In this document: in pieces, positions 1 through 9,400 of the stretch | Position numbering within the stretch: the stretch's first letter is position 1 | How the letters are laid out: every line of letters starts with the position of its first letter | DNA from: JALRAP01 sp046302815 | GTDB taxonomy: Bacteria > Bacteroidota > Bacteroidia > AKYH767-A > OLB10 | Reading direction: 5' to 3' | Length of the DNA stretch: 33,351 nucleotides | Assembly (NCBI GenBank): GCA_046302815.1 | Contig: JBKCHO010000148.1 | Coordinates: forward strand, 1 to 33,351 | The notes under the pieces: model-generated | Told to the model about the DNA's origin: nothing | Database searches by the model: none | Seen by the model: the letters and a program-made list of their open reading frames with translations, nothing else | Translations under genes and position numbers: made by a program

Positions 1-34
1 ATAAGGAGTCGTTTGGAGGTGTTAACAAAGAATT

Positions 35-901
35 TTATTCGAAGTAAGTACGAAGCAGTTTGCTGCGCGAGTTGTGACGAAGGCGTTTGATGCCGTTGTC
101 TTTGATTTGGCGAACCCTTTCACGGGTCATATCAAGCTTCATGCGTATTTCCTCAAGGGTGTGAGCGCGCGAATGACCGATGCCGTAGAACAGCTTCAGT
201 ACATCGCTCTCTTTGGATGGAAGTGTGTTCAGTGAACGGATGATATCCTGCTGCATCGATTCGGCAATCATCTCTGTATCGGCAGATGGAGAGTTCGGGT
301 TCGACAACACATCCAACAGGTTGCTCTGGTCGTCTTTGCTATCGAAGGGCGCATCAACCGACACAGCACGGCCAGATACTCCGAGTGTATCGGACACCTG
401 CTCTTCGGTCATTTCAAGAATTTCAGAAAGCTCTTCGGCGCTTGGTTCACGCTCATACTTCTGTTCAAGTTGAACGAAAGCCTTCTTAATTTTATTGAGG
501 GCCCCCAACTTGTTCAAGGGCAGACGCACGATACGAGCTTGTTCGGCCAGGGCCTGTAGGATCGACTGACGGATCCACCAAACTGCATAGGAGATGAACT
601 TGAAACCTTTGGTTTCGTCAAACTTCTTGGCGGCTTTAATGAGTCCGAGGTTTCCTTCGTTGATCAAATCCAACAAACTCAATCCTTGGTTTTGGTATTG
701 CTTGGCTACAGAAACTACGAATCGGAGGTTGGCACGAACCAGTTTGTCAAGTGCTGCGGCATCTCCTTCACGGATGCGCTGGGCCAGGATTGGCTCCTCA
801 GCTGGGGTAATCATTTGCTCACGACCAATTTCCTGGAGGTATTTCTCCAAAGAAGCACTGTCGCGGTTGGTAATGGATGGGGTTATTTTGAGCTGTCTCA
901 T
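35..901 (-). CDS. rpoD: RNA polymerase primary sigma factor, RpoD/SigA family (short Bacteroidota form)
   Basis: Directs RNA polymerase to promoters. The 288 aa protein has region 1.2 (about residues 15-50), region 2 with RANLRFVVSVAKQYQNQG and the WWIRQSI promoter-melting segment (about 55-125), region 3, and a C-terminal region 4 helix-turn-helix (LEEIRMKLDMTRERVRQIK). Its length fits the compact sigma-A of Bacteroidota, which lacks the long region 1.1 of proteobacterial RpoD. The start MRQLKI is the usual family N-terminus. It is transcribed leftward, divergently from the subtilase. A TAACTTTG element with an upstream TTTG box lies 42-73 bp before the start. Oddity: just after the recognition helix it reads RQIKDNGIKRL, where homologues I know usually have RQIKEKAIRRL. 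It could therefore be one of several SigA-like paralogues, although the overall match to the primary type is strong. Confidence 0.95.
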   Translation of the reverse strand: MRQLKITPSITNRDSASLEKYLQEIGREQMITPAEEPILAQRIREGDAAALDKLVRANLRFVVSVAKQYQNQGLSLLDLINEGNLGLIKAAKKFDETKGFKFISYAVWWIRQSILQALAEQARIVRLPLNKLGALNKIKKAFVQLEQKYEREPSAEELSEILEMTEEQVSDTLGVSGRAVSVDAPFDSKDDQSNLLDVLSNPNSPSADTEMIAESMQQDIIRSLNTLPSKESDVLKLFYGIGHSRAHTLEEIRMKLDMTRERVRQIKDNGIKRLRHNSRSKLLRTYFE

Positions 902-942
902 CGATCAGATTGGTTTACAAGTGTGTGGTTGAAAATGGGGAA

Positions 943-974
943 CAAAGTTAGTGCCAAATGGTTTCTCTGCCAAA
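943..974 (-). promoter_or_regulatory. Promoter of the sigma factor gene, Bacteroidota type
   Basis: On the minus strand the -7 element TAACTTTG (943-950) matches TAnnTTTG exactly. A TTTG box (971-974) lies 20 bp upstream. This gives a 5' leader of roughly 35 nt. The motif match is seen directly; activity is inferred. Confidence 0.6.
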
Positions 975-1181
975 TGATTCTTAATCCTTTTTTCCAAACA
1001 TGGCCTAATTCTTTCCCTATTACATAGATACGAAAAACAATCGACATTATTGAATTTCACTCTAAATATTTTTCAATTGGCTATCAATGGTCTTATGGGG
1101 ATTCGCAAAAATGAATTTGACTTTATTTGAAACTGTCTTTAACATGAGATGTTGTACTTAAGTCATATTCGCATTCTCAAC

Positions 1182-1212
1182 TTGTATTTATCTTCTCAAT
1201 CCCTTACATTCG
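1182..1212 (+). promoter_or_regulatory. Probable promoter of the subtilase gene
   Basis: TTG (1182-1184), a 20-bp spacer, then TACATTCG (1205-1212), which differs from TAnnTTTG at one position. If used, transcription would begin near 1218-1220. That leaves almost no leader before the ATG at 1229 but about 30 nt before the ATG at 1250, which favours the second ATG as the start. The rest of the 902-1228 intergenic stretch shows nothing else recognisable. Confidence 0.45.
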
Positions 1213-1249
1213 TGCTATCTAAAAATCAATGACTTATATTGATAAAACC

Positions 1250-4051
1250 ATGACAAAAAGAACCCAAATCAACTCGATCATTTTTGCATTATCCCTACTC
1301 GGATTTTGTTTAACCTCGGAAGCATTCGGTCAATCGACTTCCTACACTTTGCCCAAAGGGGTAACCCAATCCGACATGGAATCAGGGGTGATTATTTTCA
1401 AATTGAAGTCCGAGCACCGGGCTCATGCCAGAGTTAGCAGCGTAGATTTGCAACCGTTAAACACGGTTTTGGGCCAAATTGGCGCATCTGCCATCCAAAA
1501 AGTGTTTCCTGCCAAATCGGCACCTGCGGTTGAACGCAATGCATTGGGGCAGAAAATGGTAGATCTATCGTTGATTTATCAAATCCAATACAACCAAACC
1601 ATTCCGGTTGAGAAGGCTGTGAACGCCTTGTTGCGCACAGGACTGTTGGAATATGCCGAGCCAAAATTTCTCCCAAAACAGCTCTTTACCCCAAATGACC
1701 CAAGTCTTGCACAACAATACCATCTAACCAAAATCCAAGCCTTCACGGCGTGGGACCTTGAGCAGGGAGACACAAGCGTGGTCATCGGTATCACCGATAC
1801 AGGCGGTGACTTGGATCATCCCGATATGGTGGCGAACATGAAAATCAATTACAACGAGCCGGTTGATGGAATCGACAACGATAACGATGGCTATATCGAT
1901 AATTACCGCGGATGGGATTTGGGTGAAAATGACAATAACCCGAGCGTTTCTGCAACAAACAACCACGGAAGCCATGTAGCAGGATGCGCCGCGGCTGTTA
2001 CCAACAACAATGTAGGTGTGGCAGCTCCAGGTTTCAACTGCAAATACATGTCGGTCAAAATATCCAATGCCAGCGGTTCGTTGACCAAGGCCTATGAGGG
2101 TATCACCTATGCCGCCGATGCTGGATGCCAAATCATCAACTGTTCTTGGGGTGGTCCCGGAGGCGGATCCTTTGGACAAGATGTAATCGACTACGCTACC
2201 ATCAATATGAATTCTTTGGTGGTTGCTGCCGCAGGCAACGACAACAATGAAAACAACTTCTACCCTGCCTCTTATCGATATGTTTTGTCTGTTGCCTCCA
2301 CCGGTAACAACGACAGCAAATCATCCTTTTCCAACTACGGCCCTTTCATTGATGTTTGCGCGCCGGGCTCCAATATTTTCGCTGCCCAATCGAATAACGC
2401 ATACCAAGCACAAAGCGGAACTTCCATGGCTTCGCCGGTAGCAGCGGGAGCAGCAGCTATTGTTAAGAGTTATTTCCCAAGCTATACCGCCTTGCAAGTA
2501 GGCGAAAAGCTCCGCGTAACTTGCGACAACATCTATGGAGCAACCGGTAACAGCGCTTATTTGAACAAACTTGGAAAGGGAAGGATCAACATGTTCCGTT
2601 CACTTACGGTGAGTAGCCCTTCGGTAAGAATTCTCGATGTTGAATCCACCGACAACAACGACGATGCATTCGTTGTTGGCGACACACTTCGAATTACCGG
2701 CGACATCACCAACTACCTCGATCCTACCACCAATCTCACCATCACATTGTCGACTACATCTACATGGGTTACCATCATCGACAACAGCACTACGGTAGGC
2801 GCCTTGGGAACTTTGGCAACCACCAACAACAACGCGGATCCATTCCTGGTGCGCATCAATCCTAATACTCCACTGAACACTAAAGTCACATTCCGATTTA
2901 ACATCACCGATGGCGCCTACACGGATGTTCAGCTTTATGATGTTGTGCTGAATGTGGATTACATCAATGTAACTATCAATCAAGTGGCCACAACCATCAC
3001 CAGCAAGGGTCGTATTGGTTACAACGGAACCGGACAAACTGAAGGTCTAGGCTTCAACTACGGTGGCGAAAACCTGTTGTATGAAGCCGGTTTGATGATC
3101 GGAAAATCATCTTCCGCCGTTTCCGACAATGTTCGTAACGACACCGGAACAGATGAGGACTACCAATCCACCCAAGTGGTACAAAAATTAATGCCCACCG
3201 TACAGTCCGAGTTCGATTTATTCGGAAAGTTCAATGATGCTCCCTCCACTTCCCCACTACCTGTGTTGGTTTCGCACAAAGCACTTGCTTGGAGCACTCC
3301 TGGAGACGACAAGTATGTGATTGTGGAATACATCATCAAGAACACCTCTACCGGCACCTTGAGCAATTTGCATGCGGGTATTTTCGCCGACTGGGATATT
3401 CAGGATTATAGTCTAAACAAAGGGAATGAAAATGCATCTCTGAAAATGGGATATGTGTACAACACCACTGCTACCGGTTTGTGGGCTGGTATCAAATTGC
3501 TCTCCAGTACACCTTTCAAGCACTATGCCATTGACAACATCGCGGGTGGTGGTGGAGCCAACCTTTCTGACGGCTACAATACTGCTGAGAAATACACCAC
3601 CTTATCGACAAACCGCGCCACATCAGGAGGTACCGGTTCAGGTAATGATGTGATAGATGTGGTAAGCACAGGACCTTTCACCATTCCTGCCGGCGACTCT
3701 GTTCGTGTGGCTTTCGCCCTGATTGCAGGCGACGATTTGAACGACTTGAACACCAGCGCAGGAAATGCACAAATCAAATATGATGGGTTGTTCACTGCAC
3801 TGAGTGAGAATCCAAGCCAATCTACCTCTTTCCAGATCGTTCCTAACCCAGCGCAGAACCAGATTCAAATACTGACGCCCGACAATGCTTCGATTGAGGA
3901 AACAAAAATCATTGATCTTGCAGGAAGAACCGTTCTCGACAACAAATCTGGCGAGAAAACAGTAGATGTATCCTCGCTGCCTGCCGGATCCTACCTGATT
4001 CAAGTTACCAGCAACGGATCAATTTCAACATCAAGGTTTATTAAACAGTAA
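1250..4051 (+). CDS. Secreted S8 subtilisin-like serine protease with T9SS C-terminal sorting domain
   Basis: Exported endopeptidase. Numbered from the ATG at 1250 (933 aa), a signal peptide (TKR n-region, hydrophobic core, cleavage near AFGQ) is followed by a prodomain-like segment (about 35-150) and the S8 catalytic domain (about 160-460). The triad is Asp183 (GITDTGG), His239 (NNHGSH) and Ser392 (GTSMASP), with oxyanion Asn330 (AAGND). An acidic stretch (GIDNDNDGYID) just before the His may bind calcium. About 390 residues of beta-rich sequence of unknown role follow. The last 75 residues (IVPNPAQNQI ... DLAGR ... LPAGSYLIQV ... RFIKQ) are a type A T9SS sorting domain, so the protein should cross the outer membrane and be anchored or released. 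An in-frame ATG at 1229 would add seven residues; 1250 was chosen for the cleaner signal peptide and promoter spacing. A strong terminator follows. Confidence 0.93.
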   Translation: MTKRTQINSIIFALSLLGFCLTSEAFGQSTSYTLPKGVTQSDMESGVIIFKLKSEHRAHARVSSVDLQPLNTVLGQIGASAIQKVFPAKSAPAVERNALGQKMVDLSLIYQIQYNQTIPVEKAVNALLRTGLLEYAEPKFLPKQLFTPNDPSLAQQYHLTKIQAFTAWDLEQGDTSVVIGITDTGGDLDHPDMVANMKINYNEPVDGIDNDNDGYIDNYRGWDLGENDNNPSVSATNNHGSHVAGCAAAVTNNNVGVAAPGFNCKYMSVKISNASGSLTKAYEGITYAADAGCQIINCSWGGPGGGSFGQDVIDYATINMNSLVVAAAGNDNNENNFYPASYRYVLSVASTGNNDSKSSFSNYGPFIDVCAPGSNIFAAQSNNAYQAQSGTSMASPVAAGAAAIVKSYFPSYTALQVGEKLRVTCDNIYGATGNSAYLNKLGKGRINMFRSLTVSSPSVRILDVESTDNNDDAFVVGDTLRITGDITNYLDPTTNLTITLSTTSTWVTIIDNSTTVGALGTLATTNNNADPFLVRINPNTPLNTKVTFRFNITDGAYTDVQLYDVVLNVDYINVTINQVATTITSKGRIGYNGTGQTEGLGFNYGGENLLYEAGLMIGKSSSAVSDNVRNDTGTDEDYQSTQVVQKLMPTVQSEFDLFGKFNDAPSTSPLPVLVSHKALAWSTPGDDKYVIVEYIIKNTSTGTLSNLHAGIFADWDIQDYSLNKGNENASLKMGYVYNTTATGLWAGIKLLSSTPFKHYAIDNIAGGGGANLSDGYNTAEKYTTLSTNRATSGGTGSGNDVIDVVSTGPFTIPAGDSVRVAFALIAGDDLNDLNTSAGNAQIKYDGLFTALSENPSQSTSFQIVPNPAQNQIQILTPDNASIEETKIIDLAGRTVLDNKSGEKTVDVSSLPAGSYLIQVTSNGSISTSRFIKQ

Positions 4052-4067
4052 TAAGTGCTGCTATTTT

Positions 4068-4097
4068 AAAAACCCGCCCCAAAAGGCGGGTTTTTTT
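4068..4097 (+). terminator. Rho-independent terminator after the subtilase
   Basis: An 11-bp stem, with AAAAACCCGCC (4068-4078) pairing with GGCGGGTTTTT (4085-4095) around a 6-nt loop, followed by further T residues. It lies 17 bp after the subtilase stop. Confidence 0.9.
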
Positions 4098-4162
4098 ATA
4101 CCCATAATAAGTCGCTGACTTTATACAAGTTCGTAAATTCGCATCCATAAAATCAGACATCA

Positions 4163-4597
4163 ATGGGATTGAAAGGAATTATTGCTGTGAGTGGCATGCC
4201 TGGGCTTCACAAGGTAATTGCACAAAATAAGGCGGGCTTCATCGTAGAGGCCTTATCCGATAAGAAAAGACAACCTGTTTCTGCAACGCAGCGCATCAGC
4301 ATGTTGGACGACATAACGGTTTATATGTTGGAAGAGGATATTACCTTGAAAGAAGTTTTTCTGAAGATGAAGGATTATGCGGACAAAAATCAAATGCCCG
4401 ATCCCAAGGGAGATGAGAAGTCATTGCGCAAATGCTTTGGAGAAATCATATCCGGATTCGACTCTGAGCGCGTTTACACCTCTGACATCCGAAAGATGTT
4501 CGCATGGTACCAATTGGTAAAAGATGTGGTAGCCATTCCTGACGAGGAGGAAAATGCCGAAACTTCAGAAAAAAGCAACGACAGCAAAGAATCCTGA
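4163..4597 (+). CDS. DUF5606 family protein
   Basis: A 144 aa soluble protein with no signal peptide or membrane segment. The N-terminal part (MGLKGIIAVSGMPGLHKV, then FIVEAL, then ISMLDDITVY) is the pattern I associate with DUF5606, a family found in Bacteroidota whose function is unknown. The tail (about residues 125-144) is acidic and low complexity (DEEENAETSEKS). It sits alone between the subtilase terminator and the M3 peptidase, which starts only 12 bp after its stop, so the two probably share a transcript. A TAAATTCG element at 4134-4141 resembles a -7 box but lacks a partner TTG at the right distance. Family naming is from memory of the sequence pattern; no function is proposed. Confidence 0.8.
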   Translation: MGLKGIIAVSGMPGLHKVIAQNKAGFIVEALSDKKRQPVSATQRISMLDDITVYMLEEDITLKEVFLKMKDYADKNQMPDPKGDEKSLRKCFGEIISGFDSERVYTSDIRKMFAWYQLVKDVVAIPDEEENAETSEKSNDSKES

Positions 4598-4698
4598 TCT
4601 AACAAAACCATGAGCCACAACGCATCCGCTTTGCAAATACCAGACAAGTTGGTCAGGCACTACCTCCTGCCGCCATCAAGGTTGAAAATTGGAGCGAT

Positions 4699-6339
4699 GT
4701 GGAAACCTATTTCGAGGAGCTGCTAAACAGATCTATCGTATCACCTTCCGAATTGCGTCAGTGGTTGCTCGATCGTTCAGAGCTCGAGTCTTTTTTACAA
4801 GAGGATGTCGCATGGAGGTATATCCGGATGAGTTGCGATACAGCATCTGAATCTTACAAGCAGTCGTTCCACTTTTTCGTTTCCGAGATTGAGCCTAGAA
4901 TGGCTCCCTATTCAGATAAACTGAATCGCAAGCTACTTGACTCAGAACATGTGAATGGCTTAAAGGATCCCCGTGTTGAAATCATGGTTCGAAGCATCCG
5001 TAAGCAGGTGGAAATTTTCAGGGAGGAAAACATCCCGTTGTTCACCGAACTGCAAAAGAAAGAACAAGAATTTTCGGCCATCACCGGAGCAATGACCGTT
5101 GAAGTGGAAGGACAAGAGATGACTTTGCAACAAGCTTCGAACCTTCTGAAAAGCACTGAAAGAAGCATCAGGAAAAGTGCTTTCGAAAAAATTTCGAGTC
5201 GCAGGCTACAAGACAATGAGCAACTTGATAAACTTTTCGACAAACTGGTTTCTCTTCGCCATCGAATTGCAATAAATGCGGGATTTCAAAACTACCGCGA
5301 TTATATGTTCGCTTCTCTAGGCCGATTTGACTATGGCGTGAAAGATTGCGAGCACTTCCATGAAGCGGTCGCCACCGAAGTGGTTCCACTGTTGGCCGAA
5401 CTGCATAACCGGCGAAAAACCATGCTTGGATTGGATGCACTTCGTCCCTGGGACACTCAAGTACCAACTTCAGGCCGACCTGCTCCGAAGCCATTCGCCG
5501 ATGGATCCGATATGATGGAGAAAACCATCGACTGCTTTTCCAAGATTCATCCTATCGCTTCTAAAAGCATGGAACTGTTGCGTGAATTGAATCACATCGA
5601 CTTGGACTCCCGGAAAGGAAAGGCACCCGGAGGTTACAACTACCCTCTATACGAGTCGGGAGTTCCTTTCATTTTCATGAACTCGGCTGGATCAGTGGTA
5701 GATCTCACCACTATTGTTCACGAGGGCGGTCATGCCATTCACTCTGTTCTCACACGCGATTTGGATTATGTACCGTTCCGCAATGTGCCGTCTGAAATAG
5801 CTGAATTGGCCTCCATGTCGATGGAACTGATTTCGATGGAGCATTGGGATCGATTCTTTAGCAACGAGCAGGATCTTGCAGATGCGCGACACGAGCAACT
5901 CGAACAATCTGTTTTCGCACTGCCTTGGATTGCCGCCATCGACCAGTTCCAACATTGGATTTACACCAATCCGGAACATACTTCGCAAGAAAGAAAAAAC
6001 AAGTGGCGATCCATTTACCAAACCTTCTCCTCTCCTATAGTAGATTTTTCAGGCTACGAGGATGTTTTCGATTACACTTGGCAGAAACAAATTCATTTGT
6101 TCCAATATCCGTTTTACTACATCGAATATGGCATAGCCCAACTCGGTGCGTGGGCGGTATGGCGAAACTATGTTAACCAGCCAGAACAAACCATACAACA
6201 ATACCTTCAAGCGTTGCGGTTGGGTTATACGGCCGACCTACCCACCGTGTATCAAACCGCCGGCGTTAGATTCGATTTTTCGAAGGATTATGTGCGGGAA
6301 CTGGCCCGCTTCCTGATGGATCAACTGTCCAAAGATTAG
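4699..6339 (+). CDS. M3 family oligoendopeptidase (PepF-like), N-terminus probably frameshifted
   Basis: Cytoplasmic zinc metallopeptidase that degrades oligopeptides. The zinc motif HEGGH is at residues 341-345 counted from the GTG at 4699, and the conserved downstream SEIAELASMSMEL supplies the third ligand. Other family blocks are RSIRKQVEIFREENIPLF, GRKGKAPGGYNYP-like SRKGKAPGGYNYP, and FYYIEYGIAQLGAWAVW. The open frame begins at GTG 4699 (546 aa), but the same frame upstream (4603-4698) reads ...QALPPAAIKVENWSDV, which matches the region normally preceding YFEELL. No ATG, GTG or TTG lies there before the TAA at 4600. A well-placed ATG at 4610 is in another frame and would give the usual length of about 575 aa after a one-base shift. 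The function call is firm; the start is not. Confidence 0.9.
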   Translation: METYFEELLNRSIVSPSELRQWLLDRSELESFLQEDVAWRYIRMSCDTASESYKQSFHFFVSEIEPRMAPYSDKLNRKLLDSEHVNGLKDPRVEIMVRSIRKQVEIFREENIPLFTELQKKEQEFSAITGAMTVEVEGQEMTLQQASNLLKSTERSIRKSAFEKISSRRLQDNEQLDKLFDKLVSLRHRIAINAGFQNYRDYMFASLGRFDYGVKDCEHFHEAVATEVVPLLAELHNRRKTMLGLDALRPWDTQVPTSGRPAPKPFADGSDMMEKTIDCFSKIHPIASKSMELLRELNHIDLDSRKGKAPGGYNYPLYESGVPFIFMNSAGSVVDLTTIVHEGGHAIHSVLTRDLDYVPFRNVPSEIAELASMSMELISMEHWDRFFSNEQDLADARHEQLEQSVFALPWIAAIDQFQHWIYTNPEHTSQERKNKWRSIYQTFSSPIVDFSGYEDVFDYTWQKQIHLFQYPFYYIEYGIAQLGAWAVWRNYVNQPEQTIQQYLQALRLGYTADLPTVYQTAGVRFDFSKDYVRELARFLMDQLSKD

Positions 6340-6464
6340 GTGGAACTGCAACATTTTCAGTAGATTTCGAGTAAAACGGCAAGGAAAATTCCGGCATGGA
6401 AGCATGTTGGCATGAATTCGTATGCAGATATCTGAAATTCAGTAAATTAAAACAAAAACAGCAA

Positions 6465-6478
6465 CCCTGTTATCAGGG
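6465..6478 (+). promoter_or_regulatory. Small hairpin before the histidine kinase start
   Basis: CCCTG-TTAT-CAGGG forms a 5-bp stem with a 4-nt loop, ending 12 bp before the TTG start at 6491. A second inverted repeat, CTGAAATTCAG, is at 6432-6442. Either may be an operator or an RNA structure. No good TAnnTTTG element is visible in this 151-bp gap. Confidence 0.25.
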
Positions 6479-6490
6479 AAAAAGAACCTT

Positions 6491-9400
6491 TTGAAACCAG
6501 GAATCGACATAAATGCCGCGCTTGAAAAGGCCAAATCGGAGGGCTTATTGCACTCCAGAAGCCTTTTGGTGATGGCTGCCATGAGCTATCTCTGGTTGGC
6601 TGGATATGTTTTTATAAAGGGCGAACCAGGCAACCAGATGCTGATGGTTGGAGCCTTGTTGACCGGACTGGTTGCTTTGGTAACAGCCGGATTAACCATG
6701 GTATCGAGGACGCTTCGAGAACACCATGCACACACTGCATCGGTGTTTTTCGTTTTGCATTCACTGTTCCCGGTGTTCTTTATGTGGGAAATGACCGATC
6801 GCAATCCAGGAGTCATTTTTATCATCCTGTTTGCATTGGTGGCCATATTCCAACTATCGGCACTTCGATTCATTATACTGCACAACATCCTGCTGTTCCT
6901 TTCGCTCATCTTCATTCACTTCACAGGAAAGTCTTCCTCCTTGGAAATCCCCCCGATGTTGTTCTTCGGTTCACTTATCCTCTCTACCGGAGCTGCAGGA
7001 GTATTACAATATTACCGTTTGGGGAAACAGCGCAAAGAGGAAGAGCAGCGACTGATTGCAACTGGATTAATTAGCACAACTGACGATGCATGGATGTTAT
7101 TATCGATGCCAGGTTGTGTTATCAGATATGCTGGCAGGCTGGCCGTAAAACAATTCAAGCTCAACCAATCCACAAACGGTGTTTCAGGCTTGCTCGATTT
7201 GCTCGAAGGTGTGAATGAAGCCGACATCCGTCAACTGGCATCAACGCAAGCGAAAACCTCCAAGACTATAACCTGTCGAAAAACCACTGGTGAAACATTC
7301 AGATCGGTTATCGAGTGCATGGACCTCGGAACCGAATACCAATTTGTTTTTTGCAGGTTCTCTAATGAAACAATGGCCGATACCATGGAGGGTAAAACCC
7401 TTCAAACGGCTATGCGATACCGTTACTATCTCAATCTTACCGATGAGGGAATCATTCTCTGCGATGTGGATGGCCGCATCGGCCTCATCAACAGGGTTGC
7501 TCAGGATTTGCTTGCTCTCGACACCAACGAGAACCATACCGCCAGGTACCTCCGCGAAATCACACCCTCGGTGGTATGGATCAAGGTTTCGGATTATATG
7601 GTAACCGGATTTGCCTTCGAGAAATCGTATGTGATAGAAGATCCGCTTTTCGGAGCCATACAAATGCGTTTGGAACGAATCCACGACCTATTTGATGGCT
7701 CAGAACAGATATTCATTAGACTCAATCGCCATACACAGGAGCGCAACAGCGAAACTACTGCCATCACCGAACATGCTGATGGAGCCCATGTGGCTGTGGT
7801 TTCAACCGATCTCCAGGGTGCCGTGCTCAGGGCCAACGAATCCTTCTGTAAACTCACAGGGTACAGTGCTTCCGAGTTATATGAAATGGGGCTGCTTCGC
7901 ATCGTTCACCCCAGCGACTGCGATTTGTTTGAGAAGCACATAACATCAGACAACCAAGAGACTGAGTTACGAATCATCAGTAAGAATGGAAAAACACGAC
8001 ATGTTCGAATCACCACCAGGCCGCTTGCCGATGACCCTACCAAAGGCGTGTCGATTACTGTTGTTGATGTTTCTGGTTATGTGAACTCCAACGATTCGCT
8101 TGCCCAAGCTGTATCCAATGTTCAAGCCGTGGTCGAGAATTCTGATGATCCGATTTTCTCGATGGATTTCAACTACCGATTCACTGTGATGAATTCGGCT
8201 TGTGAGAAAGAGTTTGGAAAACGAACCGGACACACTCCTGTTACGGGAGACGACCTGCGATGGTATTTGAACGAACAGCAAGCGCAGATATGGGGAGACA
8301 TGATGACTCAAGCCTTGTTGGGTAACAAGGTTCGATTCGAAGAGAACTTCACCTACAATATGGGCGAAGAACACCACTTCGAAATATCATTGAATCCTAT
8401 TCATACAGATGAGAAAACCATCTCTGGCATCTCTATTCATATGCGGAACATCACCGAACGAATCCGCTATGAGAGGCAAATCATGGATGCCAAGGAGGCT
8501 GCCGAAAAAGCCACCAAAGAGAAGTCGGAATTCTTGTCGACCATGAGCCATGAAATCCGAACTCCTCTGAACGGATTGCTGGGTATGACCGAGCTGCTGA
8601 TGACCACTCCGCTATCGGGTAAGCAAAAAGAGTTCGCCGACTCCATCCGCCTGAGCGGAGAAGCACTGCTATCGGTTATCAATGACATTTTGGATCACTC
8701 CAGGATTGAGTCGGGAAAAATGGAGTTTGAAGAGAAACCGTTTGAACTGCGGTCCTGCATACTGGATACATTCAATATCGTTGCCCTCAAAGCAAAGGAG
8801 CAAGGCAATAAGTTAAGTTATAAAATCGACGAGTTCCTTCCATCCTATTTCAACGGCGACAAAGCCAGGATCAGACAGATCTTGGTTAACCTTGTAGGGA
8901 ATGCGGTCAAGTTCACCAAGGATGGACAAATTGGCGTTAAGGTAACCGGACACAAGACCGAGCAAGGCGATTGGGAGCTGCAATTCGATGTATCGGATAC
9001 AGGTATCGGTATGACCGAGGAACAAACCAAAAAAGTATTTGAATCCTTTACCCAAGCCGATCCCTCCACTTATGCGAAATATGGTGGTAGCGGACTAGGA
9101 CTCTCCATCAGTTCACGATTAGCAGCGCGCATGAGAGGACGCGTTTGGGTGGAGAGTGAACTTGGAAAAGGTTCTATCTTCTCCTTCACCATCCGCTTGA
9201 AACCCTTGTTGGAAGGCGAATACACCGATGACCATGCACCTGTGCAGACCAAGGCTGCTACTCCTGCGAAAGAGAACAGAGCATCCGGAATGGTGGAGAA
9301 CCTCGCGGCCGACTATCCAATGCGTGTTTTGATTGCCGAAGACAATACGGTTAACCAAACCCTTGCCCGTATTATTTTCCAGCGCCTAGGATACGAGCCG

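Noticed and set aside
1..34. Terminator or gene end left of the sigma factor
   Set aside because: Too little sequence before the window edge; no hairpin visible.
902..1228. Plus-strand frames in the rpoD-subtilase gap considered as a small gene
   Set aside because: They run over from the antisense of rpoD, lack family features and cover the rpoD promoter.
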